NCBI RefSeq assembly: GCF_000744255.1
Contig: NZ_JQLO01000001.1
Span: forward strand, 744,001-808,000
Source: Carnobacterium divergens DSM 20623
GTDB lineage: Bacteria; Bacillota; Bacilli; Lactobacillales; Carnobacteriaceae
Direction: 5' to 3'
Length of the DNA: 64,000 nucleotides
Part shown: one piece after another, positions 52,706-61,688 of the stretch
Position numbering within the stretch: position 1 is the first letter of the stretch
Layout: the number at the start of each line of letters is the position of its first letter
The notes under the pieces: generated by a model
Databases searched by the model: none
Seen by the model: only the letters and a program-made list of their open reading frames with translations
Told to the model about the DNA's origin: nothing
Made by a program: the position numbers and the translations under genes

Positions 52706-53887
52706 TTGTTAGAATTCAAGAATGTTTCAAAAATTTATAAAGGTGGAAAAAAAGCAGTTGATGACGTCAATTTAAATTTTGAAAAAGGCGAATTTATTGC
52801 GTTTATCGGTACCAGCGGTAGTGGGAAAACAACTACGATGAGAATGATCAACCGTATGATTGAACCAACATCGGGACAAATTTTAATCAATGGGGAAGAT
52901 ATTGCTAAGACAGATCCAGTGGAATTGCGCCGCAAGATTGGGTACGTCATTCAACAAATCGGATTAATGCCACATATGACAATTCGTGAAAATATTGTTC
53001 TTGTTCCTAAATTATTAAAATGGCCAGAAGATAAACGTAAAGAGATTGCAGATCGTTTAATCAAGCTGGTTGATTTACCAAATGACTTTCTTGAACGCTA
53101 CCCATCTGAATTATCTGGTGGACAGCAACAACGGATTGGAGTTGTTCGTGCATTAGCAGCTGACCAAGATATTATTTTAATGGATGAACCTTTTGGTGCG
53201 CTAGATCCTATTACCCGTGAAGCCTTGCAGGATTTAGTCAAGCAGTTGCAACAAGAAATGGGAAGAACCATTATATTTGTAACCCATGATATGGATGAAG
53301 CCCTTAAGCTCGCAGACAGAATTGTGATTATGCGAGAAGGTCGAGTGGTTCAATTTGACACGCCAGATAATATTTTACGCGAACCAGCTGATAAATTTGT
53401 TGAAGAATTTATTGGGCATGATCGTTTGATTCAAGCACGTCCGAATATTCAAACGGTTGAACAAGTGATGTTGAAAACGCCAATCTCCATTACACCAGGC
53501 AAATCATTAACAGAAGCCATTCGCTTGATGCGCGATAAACGAGTGGATACTTTGTTGGTAACTGACGATGCGGGGATCTTAAAAGGGTATATTGATATTG
53601 AAAGTATCGATTACAACCATCGTACTGCTACAAGTGTAGGGGATATTATGAGTAAGAACGTCTTCTTTGTTCGCAAAGATTCCTTATTACGTGATACGGT
53701 TCAACGTATTTTAAAACGTGGACTTAAATATGTACCAGTTGTAGATGATGCAGGAAAATTAGTAGGAATCGTTACAAGAGCAAGTCTAGTAGATGTCGTT
53801 TACGATACTATTTGGGGAGACGATGATTCGGAAGAAACGGTACCAGCTAATGAAAAGAATGTCGAAGTTAAGGAAAGCAATGAGTAG
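52706..53887 (+). CDS. opuCA: Osmoprotectant (carnitine/choline/betaine) ABC transporter ATPase
   Basis: A 393-residue ATPase with Walker A GTSGSGKTT near residue 36, signature LSGGQQQRIG, Walker B ILMDEPFGALD and a tandem CBS pair at the C-terminus (about 255-370). In related OpuCA proteins the CBS pair binds cyclic di-AMP to limit osmolyte uptake; that is family knowledge. I propose TTG 52706 as start because GGGGTG lies six bases upstream; GTG 52697 falls inside that site. First of four genes in order CA-CB-CC-CD. Confidence 0.94.
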   Translation: MLEFKNVSKIYKGGKKAVDDVNLNFEKGEFIAFIGTSGSGKTTTMRMINRMIEPTSGQILINGEDIAKTDPVELRRKIGYVIQQIGLMPHMTIRENIVLVPKLLKWPEDKRKEIADRLIKLVDLPNDFLERYPSELSGGQQQRIGVVRALAADQDIILMDEPFGALDPITREALQDLVKQLQQEMGRTIIFVTHDMDEALKLADRIVIMREGRVVQFDTPDNILREPADKFVEEFIGHDRLIQARPNIQTVEQVMLKTPISITPGKSLTEAIRLMRDKRVDTLLVTDDAGILKGYIDIESIDYNHRTATSVGDIMSKNVFFVRKDSLLRDTVQRILKRGLKYVPVVDDAGKLVGIVTRASLVDVVYDTIWGDDDSEETVPANEKNVEVKESNE

Positions 53888-53903
53888 AAAGGGGAACTAA
53901 AAA

Positions 53904-54539
53904 ATGATTGAATTTTTAAATACCTATGGCTCAGAGCTGTTGCTTAAAACGTGGGAACATCTTTATATTTCTGCAGTGGCTCTCGGGCTAGGCATTATCG
54001 TAGCAGTGCCATTAGGCGTCTTGTTAACTAGAACAAAGAAAACAGCTTCCGTTGTTATTGGAATTGCAAGTGTATTACAAACGGTACCATCGCTAGCGTT
54101 GTTAGCCTTAATGATTCCAATTTTTGGGATTGGGAAGTTTCCCGCTATTGTAGCACTTTTTATCTATTCCTTGCTTCCTATTTTAAGAAATACTTATTTA
54201 GGAGTAAAAAATGTTGATCCCAATTTAAAAGATGCTGCTAAAGGAATGGGCATGACAAATTTTCAGTCCATTCGAATGGTTGAATTGCCATTAGCAGCAC
54301 CTGTGATTATGGCAGGTATCCGTTTAGGTGCCGTATATGTCATTGCTTGGGCAACGTTAGCTTCATACATTGGAGCAGGTGGTTTAGGAGACTTTATCTT
54401 CAATGGATTAAATCTTTATAAACCAGCACTGATTATCGGTGGGACAATTCCGGTAACAATTTTAGCCTTATTAGCTGACTTCTTACTTGGAAAACTCGAA
54501 CACTGGATTACACCCATTTCACTTCGTACAAATGACTAG
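53904..54539 (+). CDS. opuCB: Osmoprotectant ABC transporter permease OpuCB
   Basis: A 211-residue permease with five or six hydrophobic segments and the EAA loop [27 protein letters not shown]. It pairs with OpuCD to form the membrane channel of the OpuC importer. AAAGGGG precedes ATG 53904. It lies 16 bases after opuCA and 14 before opuCC. Confidence 0.94.
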   Translation: MIEFLNTYGSELLLKTWEHLYISAVALGLGIIVAVPLGVLLTRTKKTASVVIGIASVLQTVPSLALLALMIPIFGIGKFPAIVALFIYSLLPILRNTYLGVKNVDPNLKDAAKGMGMTNFQSIRMVELPLAAPVIMAGIRLGAVYVIAWATLASYIGAGGLGDFIFNGLNLYKPALIIGGTIPVTILALLADFLLGKLEHWITPISLRTND

Positions 54540-54553
54540 GAGGAAAACCAAAA

Positions 54554-55486
54554 ATGAACACAATGAGAAAATCTAAGAACATTGTGGCACTTTTCTTGGT
54601 TGCACTTGTTCTGAGTAGTTGCAGTTTGCCAGGATTAGGTGGCGATGCGGGAAAAGATGCCATTACAGTGACGGGTGGCGTAACGACGGAAACACAAATT
54701 TTAGCAGGTATTGTCAAAGGGATGATTGAACACTATACCGATCAACCAGTTCAAGTCATCAATAATTTAGGATCAACAACGATTAACCATCAAGCAATGA
54801 TAAATGGAGATGCGAATATTTCAGCTGCTCGTTATACGGGAACGGATTTAACGTCAACGTTGCAAATGACAGCCGAGAAAGATCCTAAAAAAGCAATGGA
54901 CATTGTTGTAAAAGAATTTGAAGAACGCTACAAACAAAAATATTACCCTTCTTATGGATTTGCGAATACCTATGCTTTTATGGTCACGAAAGAAACTGCT
55001 GAAAAATATCAGTTGAAAAAAATTAGCGATTTCAAAAAAGTTGCCGATCAATTAAATGCAGGTGTAGACAGCTCTTGGTTAGAAAAAGAGGGTGACGGTT
55101 ATCGTGCATTTAAAGAGGACTATGGTTTTGATTTTAAACGTGTCTATCCAATGCAAATTGGGTTAGTTTACGATGCGCTAGCTGCTGGAAAAATGGATGC
55201 GGTACTAGGCTATTCAACGGATGGTCGGATTGCAAGTTATGATTTAGTTGTCTTAGAAGATGACTTAAAATTTTTCCCACCCTATGATGCCAGTCCTGTT
55301 GCAACAGATGCTATTTTAAAAGCCTATCCTAAGTTAAACGGGATTTTAGAAAAGCTTGAAGGTAAAATTGATACAAAAACCATGCAACAATTAAATTACA
55401 AAGCAGATAATGACTTGATTGAACCAGAAGTTGTTGCGCAAGACTTCTTAAAAGAACACGATTATTTTAGCAAAGGAGACAACTAA
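54554..55486 (+). CDS. opuCC: Osmoprotectant-binding lipoprotein OpuCC
   Basis: A 310-residue lipoprotein with lipobox VLSSC and a type II periplasmic-binding fold. Family features are the opening ITVTGGVTTETQIL, ARYTGTDLTSTL and the hinge segment VYPMQIGLVYDALAAGKMD. It presents quaternary-ammonium osmolytes to OpuCB/CD. The stop is only four bases from opuCD. A close paralogue lies at 56242-57156. Confidence 0.94.
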   Translation: MNTMRKSKNIVALFLVALVLSSCSLPGLGGDAGKDAITVTGGVTTETQILAGIVKGMIEHYTDQPVQVINNLGSTTINHQAMINGDANISAARYTGTDLTSTLQMTAEKDPKKAMDIVVKEFEERYKQKYYPSYGFANTYAFMVTKETAEKYQLKKISDFKKVADQLNAGVDSSWLEKEGDGYRAFKEDYGFDFKRVYPMQIGLVYDALAAGKMDAVLGYSTDGRIASYDLVVLEDDLKFFPPYDASPVATDAILKAYPKLNGILEKLEGKIDTKTMQQLNYKADNDLIEPEVVAQDFLKEHDYFSKGDN

Positions 55487-55490
55487 AATT

Positions 55491-56156
55491 ATGGAAAATA
55501 TGAATTTATTTGAGCAATTGATTTATTATTTTAATCAAAATGGCTCCTATGTTTTCAGCCAATTTATGCGCCACTTTTTAATCTCCATTTATGGTGTATT
55601 ATTTGCAGCCGTGATTGGGATACCAATTGGGATATGGATTGCCCGTCATACGAAATTAGCTAGTTGGGTCATTGGTATGGCAAATGTGATTCAAACGATT
55701 CCTTCATTAGCAATGTTGTCTATTTTGATGTTAGGCTTAGGATTGGGCGTAAACACTGTTATTGTGACTGTCTTTTTATATTCATTATTGCCAATTATCA
55801 AGAATGCTTATACAGGTTTGAGAAGCGTTGATCGTAATATTTTAGATTCAGGAAAAGGAATGGGAATGACGAAATTCCAAATTCTTTATATGGTAGAATT
55901 GCCACTGTCGCTATCCGTAATTATGGCAGGGATTCGAAATGCACTCGTAGTCGCAATCGGAATTACCGCAATTGGTTCATTTATTGGAGCAGGTGGTTTA
56001 GGGGATATCATTACGAGAGGAACCAATGCTACTGATGGAACGGCCATTATTTTAGCAGGAGCATTGCCAACTGCCTTTATGGCTATCATTAGTGACTTAG
56101 TATTAGGATTTTTCGAACGGAAATTAGATCCCGTACAAGCAACTAGTAAAATATAG
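55491..56156 (+). CDS. opuCD: Osmoprotectant ABC transporter permease OpuCD
   Basis: A 221-residue permease with about six hydrophobic segments and EAA loop DRNILDSGKGMGMTKFQILYMVELPLS. It is similar in layout to OpuCB, with which it forms the channel. The ribosome site (AAAGGAG) lies inside the end of opuCC. A terminator follows and ends the main operon. Confidence 0.94.
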   Translation: MENMNLFEQLIYYFNQNGSYVFSQFMRHFLISIYGVLFAAVIGIPIGIWIARHTKLASWVIGMANVIQTIPSLAMLSILMLGLGLGVNTVIVTVFLYSLLPIIKNAYTGLRSVDRNILDSGKGMGMTKFQILYMVELPLSLSVIMAGIRNALVVAIGITAIGSFIGAGGLGDIITRGTNATDGTAIILAGALPTAFMAIISDLVLGFFERKLDPVQATSKI

Positions 56157-56160
56157 TGAT

Positions 56161-56201
56161 AAAAAACGAACCAGATTCATTCTGATCTGAATTCGTTTTT
56201 T
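56161..56201 (+). terminator. Terminator after opuCD
   Basis: AAAAAACGAA pairs with TTCGTTTTTT, with an inner CAGAT/ATCTG helix, followed by T. Confidence 0.85.
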
Positions 56202-56241
56202 ATTTTGAAATTAAAAGAGTGAAAACTTAGGAGGTGAAACA

Positions 56242-57156
56242 ATGAAAAAGAATCAAAAAATAAGTATATTATTACTATTAATGTTGCTAATAGGTGGTTG
56301 TGGCTTGCCAGGTTTATCTAGTAATGGAAAAAATGGAGAGGCTATCAAAGTAACGGGTGGTGTCACGTCGGAATCTCAGATTTTAGCGAGTATAGTTGGG
56401 GGCATGATTGAACATGAATTAAAGGAACCGGTTATTTTAATCAATAATCTTGGTTCTGCAAATATTAACCATCAAGCCTTATTAAATGGAGATGCAGACA
56501 TTGCAGCTGCTCGATACTCAGGAACAGATTTAACGACGTTGTTGCAACTCCCTGCTGAAAAAGATCCAAAAAAAGCCTACCAAATTGTTAAAAAAGAATT
56601 TGCTAAACGATATGATCATGTTTACTTTCCTTCTTATGGATTTGCGAATAGTTTTTCTTTTATGGTCACGAAAGAGACCGCTGAAAAATACCATTTAAAA
56701 ACAATTAGTGATTTAAAAGCAGTGGCGAACCAACTAGAAGCAGGTGTTGATACCACTTGGCTAAAACGTGAAGGAGATGGCTATCCTGCCTTTACAAAAG
56801 AATACGGTTTTGACTTTAAGCGAGTGTATCCGATGCAAATCGGGTTAGTTTATGACGCATTAGCTGCTGGTAAAATGGATGTTGTCCTCGGCTATTCAAC
56901 AGATGGCCGAATTGGCAGTTACAATCTACAGATTTTAGAAGATGATCGGCACTTTTTCCCACCATATGATGCCAGTTTAGTTGCAACAAAACAAATTTTA
57001 GAAAAATATCCTAAACTTGCGCCAGTTTTAGAAAGATTGGATGGCAAAATTTCCACTGAAACGATGCAGAAATTGAATTATCAAGTAGACAATGATTTAA
57101 TGGAACCAAGTGTAGTCGCAGAAAAATTTTTAAAAGAACATCATTATTTTAAATAA
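56242..57156 (+). CDS. Second OpuCC-like osmoprotectant-binding lipoprotein
   Basis: A 304-residue lipoprotein (lipobox LIGGC) that is a clear paralogue of OpuCC. It shares ITVTGGVT-type, ARYSGTDLTTLLQL, VYPMQIGLVYDALAAGKMD and LGYSTDGRIGSY segments almost residue for residue. It lies beyond the opuCD terminator with its own AGGAGG ribosome site, so it needs read-through or its own promoter; I see no clear promoter in the 40-base gap. It may widen the substrate range of the OpuCB/CD channel, or be a recent duplicate. Confidence 0.9.
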   Translation: MKKNQKISILLLLMLLIGGCGLPGLSSNGKNGEAIKVTGGVTSESQILASIVGGMIEHELKEPVILINNLGSANINHQALLNGDADIAAARYSGTDLTTLLQLPAEKDPKKAYQIVKKEFAKRYDHVYFPSYGFANSFSFMVTKETAEKYHLKTISDLKAVANQLEAGVDTTWLKREGDGYPAFTKEYGFDFKRVYPMQIGLVYDALAAGKMDVVLGYSTDGRIGSYNLQILEDDRHFFPPYDASLVATKQILEKYPKLAPVLERLDGKISTETMQKLNYQVDNDLMEPSVVAEKFLKEHHYFK

Positions 57157-57239
57157 AAAAACCTGAGAAAGATGTGGATACGAAAAGCTAGTTTATAGTA
57201 CTAGTTTTTAGTATGACCCACTTCAATCTCAGGTTTTTA
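57156..57239. terminator. Long bidirectional hairpin between the second opuCC and the YolD-like gene
   Basis: AAAAACCTGAGA at the left pairs with TCTCAGGTTTTT at the right. Inner helices include GTGG/CCAC and CTAGT/ACTAG, so this is a branched hairpin with A and T ends between convergent genes. Confidence 0.82.
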
Positions 57240-57563
57240 ATTTGCTATACGTATATGACGGATGTCTTTAAAATCAATCATATAGGTTGTGTTTTGGTTT
57301 GAGCTCTCTAAGATAGCACGATGTTGCTCCGTTGGAGAGTAACGAAGAATACCTGTATGTTCATTAATTGCAAGAATGTGTTTGGTTTTATTAACTTGGA
57401 TGACGATCGGTTTTCTTTTTTGATAGGCTTGGTTTAAGAAAAAAAGAATTTGTGCTTGTGGCATTTGTGAGTGAACTTGAAGAGTTTCCTTATGACCGAC
57501 AGTGACTTTCTTTTGTAAAAAACTAAAAGGGCGAAGCTGACTTGTTGCAAAATAGTTTTCCAT
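57237..57563 (-). CDS. Small SOS-controlled protein, YolD-like
   Basis: A 108-residue soluble protein. Its C-terminal half (KRKPIVIQVNKTKHI, a short beta-rich stretch, then IDFKDIRHIRI) resembles YolD-like proteins, which are often encoded beside Y-family polymerases and induced by DNA damage. The similarity is by eye and moderate, and the N-terminal half is not diagnostic. AGGAGG-type GGAGG precedes ATG 57563. Two SOS-type boxes lie upstream, one filling the promoter spacer, which supports a DNA-damage role. No polymerase gene is adjacent. Confidence 0.65.
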   Translation of the reverse strand: MENYFATSQLRPFSFLQKKVTVGHKETLQVHSQMPQAQILFFLNQAYQKRKPIVIQVNKTKHILAINEHTGILRYSPTEQHRAILESSNQNTTYMIDFKDIRHIRIAN

Positions 57564-57575
57564 GATTAAAACCTC

Positions 57576-57626
57576 CGAACGTTTGTTTGTTAAATCTATT
57601 ATACGAACAAACGTTCACTTTTGCAA
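57576..57626 (-). promoter_or_regulatory. Promoter with two LexA/DinR-type SOS boxes
   Basis: On the minus strand TTGCAA (57621-57626) and TATAAT (57598-57603) are exactly 17 bases apart. The spacer holds the box CGAACAAACGTTCA (57604-57617), one mismatch from CGAAC-N4-GTTCG. A second box, CGAACGTTTGTTTG (57576-57589), also one mismatch away, lies in the leader. Confidence 0.85.
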
Positions 57627-57720
57627 GCTTTTTCTTTTTTATTTTTTGAAGAGTATAATTTTAGGCAAAAACATGCAATAATAGAGGTAAATTTTGTAAG
57701 TGTTTAGAGGAGTGAGAGAA

Positions 57721-58593
57721 ATGAGTTTTCAATTAATAACCGATTCATGTTCAGACTTGCCAGTATCATTTGTTGAAGAACACCAAATAGCCATTATTAG
57801 TATGACCATTCAATTAGAAGGGGAAGAATTAGTGGATGATTTAGGCAAAACGTTTGATAAAGATGCTTTTTTTCAAGATTTAAAAAACGGGAAAATAGCG
57901 ACAACATCTCAAATCAATATTGGAACCTACTATGAAATGTTTAAACCATTTGTTGAAAAACAACAAGACGTTCTATATTTAGCTTTTTCTTCAGCTTTAA
58001 GTGGGTCCTATAATAACGCATTAGCAGCTGTCGAAATGCTGAAAGAAGAGTTTCAAACAGTCAATATCACTGTAATTGATACAAAAGCAGCTTGTCTAGG
58101 AGAAGGATTATTAGTCTACCAAGCAGCGTTATTAAAAGAACAAGGAAAAAGCTTGGCAGAGGTTGCTAGTTGGGTAGAAGAAAATAAAATGAATCTCCAT
58201 TCATGGGTGACTGTGGACGACTTGAAGCATTTAGAACGAGGGGGTCGAATTTCATCGGTGGCAGCAACAATGGGCTCGTTATTAAATGTAAAGCCGATTA
58301 TTATCGTCAATAAAGCAGGCGGTCTGGTTCCGATTAGTAAAGTTCGTGGACGTAAACGTTCGTTGAATTATTTGATTGATAAAACCGTTGAAGGGATTCA
58401 AAACCCAACTGAGCAAACGATTCTAGTAGGTCATGTAGGTGTACCAGAAGAAGCTGAACAAGTAAAATTAGAATTAGTAAACCGTCTGAACGTCAAAGAA
58501 GTTCTTGTCTATTCTTTTGGTCCAACGATTGCAAGTCATACGGGATTTGGTTCGGTTGCTATTTTTTCATTCGGTTCAAAAAGAGTCGAATAA
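57721..58593 (+). CDS. DegV family fatty-acid-binding protein
   Basis: A 290-residue DegV/FakB-type protein. It opens FQLITDSCSDLP and contains TSQINIGTYYEMF, FSSALSGSYNNA and a C-terminal segment near SFGPTIASHTGFG, the expected acyl-carboxylate contact region. Family members bind a fatty acid and present it to the kinase FakA for phosphorylation. I start at ATG 57721, with GAGGAG upstream, not at the upstream ATG 57700. It is followed by ktrB after 33 bases. Confidence 0.92.
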   Translation: MSFQLITDSCSDLPVSFVEEHQIAIISMTIQLEGEELVDDLGKTFDKDAFFQDLKNGKIATTSQINIGTYYEMFKPFVEKQQDVLYLAFSSALSGSYNNALAAVEMLKEEFQTVNITVIDTKAACLGEGLLVYQAALLKEQGKSLAEVASWVEENKMNLHSWVTVDDLKHLERGGRISSVAATMGSLLNVKPIIIVNKAGGLVPISKVRGRKRSLNYLIDKTVEGIQNPTEQTILVGHVGVPEEAEQVKLELVNRLNVKEVLVYSFGPTIASHTGFGSVAIFSFGSKRVE

Positions 58594-58626
58594 TTAAGTT
58601 CATCATTTTAATCAAGGAGCAATTAA

Positions 58627-59987
58627 ATGTTAAGAAAAAATAAATTAAAACACTCTTATTGGCAATTATCTCCTGTTCAATTTTTATCATTAGGTTTTTT
58701 AAGTACAATTTTGATTGGTGGCTTTTTATTGTCGTTGCCTTTTGCAGCCAGTAATCATCAACCCACCAATTTAATTGATGCCTTATTTACCGCGACATCA
58801 GCTGTTTGTGTAACGGGTTTAGTTACACTAAACACCGCACTTCATTGGAGTTTGGCTGGTAAATTAATTATCATGTTGTTAATTGAGATTGGCGGTCTAG
58901 GGTTTATGTCCTTCACCGTTTTTATTCTTTTTTTATCAAAAAGAAAAGTCAATTTAAAGATGCGCATTATTATGAAAGAAGCGTTAAACATCGATGAATT
59001 ATCAGGTGGTATTAATCTAGTTATCTATATTTTAAAATTCTCTATTGGTGTTCAGTTATTAGGAGCACTACTTTTAATGATAGATTTTATTCCTAAGTAT
59101 GGTATTGGAAAAGGTATTTTTTATAGCATTTTTCATGCTATTTCGGCATTTTGTAATGCGGGATTTGATTTATTTGGCAACAGTTTGGAATCCTTTCAAA
59201 AAAATCCCTATGTATTACTGGTCTTAAGTTTATTAATTGTGGCAGGCGGACTAGGTTTTATTGTCTGGCGTGACTTGTTGACCTACAAAAAAAATAAGCG
59301 CTTTTCATTTCACACTAAATTAACACTAATCGTAACATCGTTGTTGCTTATTAGTGGCTTTGTTTTATTTTTATTAATAGAAGGCAATTTAGGTCAAATG
59401 AGCTCATTAAATTGGTTCGACCGTATGATGAATACGTTATTTCTAGCCATTACACCTAGAACAGCTGGTTTTAACAGTATTTCTTATAATGATCTAAGTT
59501 ACGCGAGTATTTTATTAACTTGCTTTTTTATGTATATCGGTGGCTCATCTGGTTCAACCGCAGGCGGACTTAAAACATCCACTTTTGGTGTGTTGGTTAT
59601 TCATGCCCTCTCGATTTTTAAAGGAAAAGAAGAAACGCAATTTTTAGGACGTACGATTAATATTAAAACCGTCAATCGATCGTTTGTTCTGCTTTTTACA
59701 ACAATGTCAATCATCACAACGGCCATTGTATTGTTGAGTATTACAGAAACCTTGCCAGAAAATGTGGGGTTGAATACATTATTTTCGAAGTTTTCTCTGC
59801 TTTTGGAACGGTGGGGGTAACGCTAGGATTAACATCAGAATTGACTGCTATTGGGAAATTTTTGGTTATGGGATTGATGTTTATTGGTCGAGTGGGTATT
59901 TTCACAATCTTATTATCGCTTATCAAAAAAGATACAACCTACACTGGGAAAATTAGATACCCGGAAGAAACCACGATTATAGGGTGA
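58627..59987 (+). pseudogene. ktrB: Potassium uptake protein KtrB (TrkH family), with one apparent frameshift
   Basis: The gene encodes a KtrB-type potassium or sodium/potassium channel subunit of about 453 residues. The first three pore loops are in frame: SAVCVTGL, ISAFCNAGFD and PRTAGFNS. At the T-run 59782-59785 the frame breaks, ending after 397 residues. The other frame continues with EVFSAFGTVGVTLGLTSEL, the fourth pore loop, and a C-terminus ending at 59987. One extra T restores the whole protein. A truncated product would lack one quarter of the selectivity filter. ktrA is not adjacent. AAGGAG precedes ATG 58627. Confidence 0.85.
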
Positions 59988-60013
59988 AAGTAGTTAAGAA
60001 AGGAGAGGAACTA

Positions 60014-61375
60014 ATGAAAATGCAAAGCCAAGAGAATCGAAAAACAGCACTGGTTTTAGGTGGCGGTGGTGCGAGAGGATCTTATCAAATTGGTGTTTGG
60101 CAAGGCTTGTTGGAATTAGGGATCGATTTTCAGGTGGTGACAGGTACTTCAGTTGGAGCTTTAAACGGCGGACTGATTGTTCAAGGAGATTACGAAGCGG
60201 CTCGTGAAATGTGGGAAGCTATTGAAACCAATCATGTACTAGACATTGATTTTTCAGGAAATATTGTTGATTTTAAAGGGTACCGTAAAGTGGTTAGTCA
60301 ATTTTTATTAGATGCCTTTAGAAACAAAGGCATTAGTGCCAATCCCTTGAAAACCAATATTATTGATCCTTTATTAGATGAAGAGCGGATGCGTCATCGA
60401 GGCATTGAATTCGGTATTGCAATGACGGAGTTTCCAACGATGCGTTCAGCTTCATTCTTTTTGGATGAAATTCCTAAAGGGTTCGTCAATCTTTATTTAT
60501 TAGGAAGCGCCTCATTTTTTCCAATGATGCAACCTACTAAAATTGGAACTAAAAGCTATGTTGATGGCGGGTATCATGACAATATTCCAATTGATTTAGC
60601 GATTAAAAAAGGTGCGACAGATTTTATTGTAGTCGATGTCAAAGGACCAGGGATAACTAGAAGGGTGAAAGTTCCAACTGGTGCAACAGTATGCGAATTG
60701 TCTAGTAAATGGTCATTAGGAACAATCTTGCTTTTTGATGGCGCTCGTTCTGAGCTGAATATTGGATTAGGATATCTAGAAACGTTGAAAGCCTATGGCA
60801 AACTACAAGGTAGTTGGTACTCATTTGAGAATGACTCTTTCAAGGCCCACCAGAAAATTTTTTACGAAACAACGCGTAAACTAATACACAGCGACAAAGA
60901 ATCTTTTTTAACATCGTATCTTACTGATAAAGATACCCAACGCTTCTTATTAAAAAAATTACGGTTAAGTTTTAAAGGGCGAGTAGGTAAACGTGAGCTA
61001 AGCTTTGCCATTCACGAATTAACAGGTAAAATGCTACGCATTAATCCCGTCAAGATTTATTCTTTTGACGAGTTTAACCAAGCCGTAATCACTAAATTTG
61101 AAAAAATTGCGAGTCAAATCGATTCCACAACACTCTTTGAGCTAGACGAAAGCAATCGTATTTATAGTGGAGACGAATGGCTAGCAGCTTATTCTGAAAT
61201 GTTGCCCTTTATTTCGAATGTCAAAATGACCGTTTACTTTTTGGAACAATTAGAACAACATCAAGCCAGCTTGCTACAGTCAAAACGCAAACAATTTTTA
61301 ATTGAGCGCAAACCAATTGCGTTCTTAATGGCAGTCTACCTTTATCAACTAAAAAAGAACTGTTACCAGCATTGA
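60014..61375 (+). CDS. Patatin-like phospholipase family protein
   Basis: A 453-residue serine hydrolase with a Ser-Asp dyad. The oxyanion loop is GGGGARGSY, the nucleophile GTSVGAL near residue 47, and the Asp DGGYHDNIP near residue 185. The patatin domain covers about residues 10-280; the remaining 170 residues are a helical C-terminal region I do not recognise. ATG 60014 has AAGGAGAGG upstream and is preferred over the upstream frame that overlaps the ktrB stop. No signal peptide, so it is probably cytoplasmic or peripheral to the membrane. Confidence 0.88.
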   Translation: MKMQSQENRKTALVLGGGGARGSYQIGVWQGLLELGIDFQVVTGTSVGALNGGLIVQGDYEAAREMWEAIETNHVLDIDFSGNIVDFKGYRKVVSQFLLDAFRNKGISANPLKTNIIDPLLDEERMRHRGIEFGIAMTEFPTMRSASFFLDEIPKGFVNLYLLGSASFFPMMQPTKIGTKSYVDGGYHDNIPIDLAIKKGATDFIVVDVKGPGITRRVKVPTGATVCELSSKWSLGTILLFDGARSELNIGLGYLETLKAYGKLQGSWYSFENDSFKAHQKIFYETTRKLIHSDKESFLTSYLTDKDTQRFLLKKLRLSFKGRVGKRELSFAIHELTGKMLRINPVKIYSFDEFNQAVITKFEKIASQIDSTTLFELDESNRIYSGDEWLAAYSEMLPFISNVKMTVYFLEQLEQHQASLLQSKRKQFLIERKPIAFLMAVYLYQLKKNCYQH

Positions 61376-61452
61376 TTTTATGGTACACTATTTGGTGAGT
61401 TTCAAATTCAAGGAAACTGTAATAAAGCTTGATTTTAATTGAGGTGATAAGG

Positions 61453-61671
61453 ATGGCAAAAGAATTTTCATATGAAATCATGGAAGAAATCGCTGTACTT
61501 TCTGAAAATGCAAAAGGGTGGCGAAAAGAATTTAATTTGGTCAGTTGGAATGGCAATCCTCCTAAGTTTGATATTCGTGACTGGGCACCAGATCATGAAA
61601 AAATGGGAAAAGGCTTGACCTTAACCAACGAAGAAATCACTGTTTTAAAAGAACACTTAAAAGATATGTAA
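61453..61671 (+). CDS. YdbC family PC4-like single-stranded nucleic-acid-binding protein
   Basis: A 72-residue protein matching the YdbC/PC4 fold: YEIMEEIAVLSENAKGWRKEFNLVSWNG, then PPKFDIRDWAPDHEKMGKGLTLT and a C-terminal helix. Structural homologues bind single-stranded DNA or RNA as dimers, as transcription cofactors. ATG 61453 follows GAGGTGA. It lies 17 bases upstream of the yicC-like gene and heads that operon. Confidence 0.88.
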   Translation: MAKEFSYEIMEEIAVLSENAKGWRKEFNLVSWNGNPPKFDIRDWAPDHEKMGKGLTLTNEEITVLKEHLKDM

Positions 61672-61688
61672 GAGAAAGAAGGTTCTTT

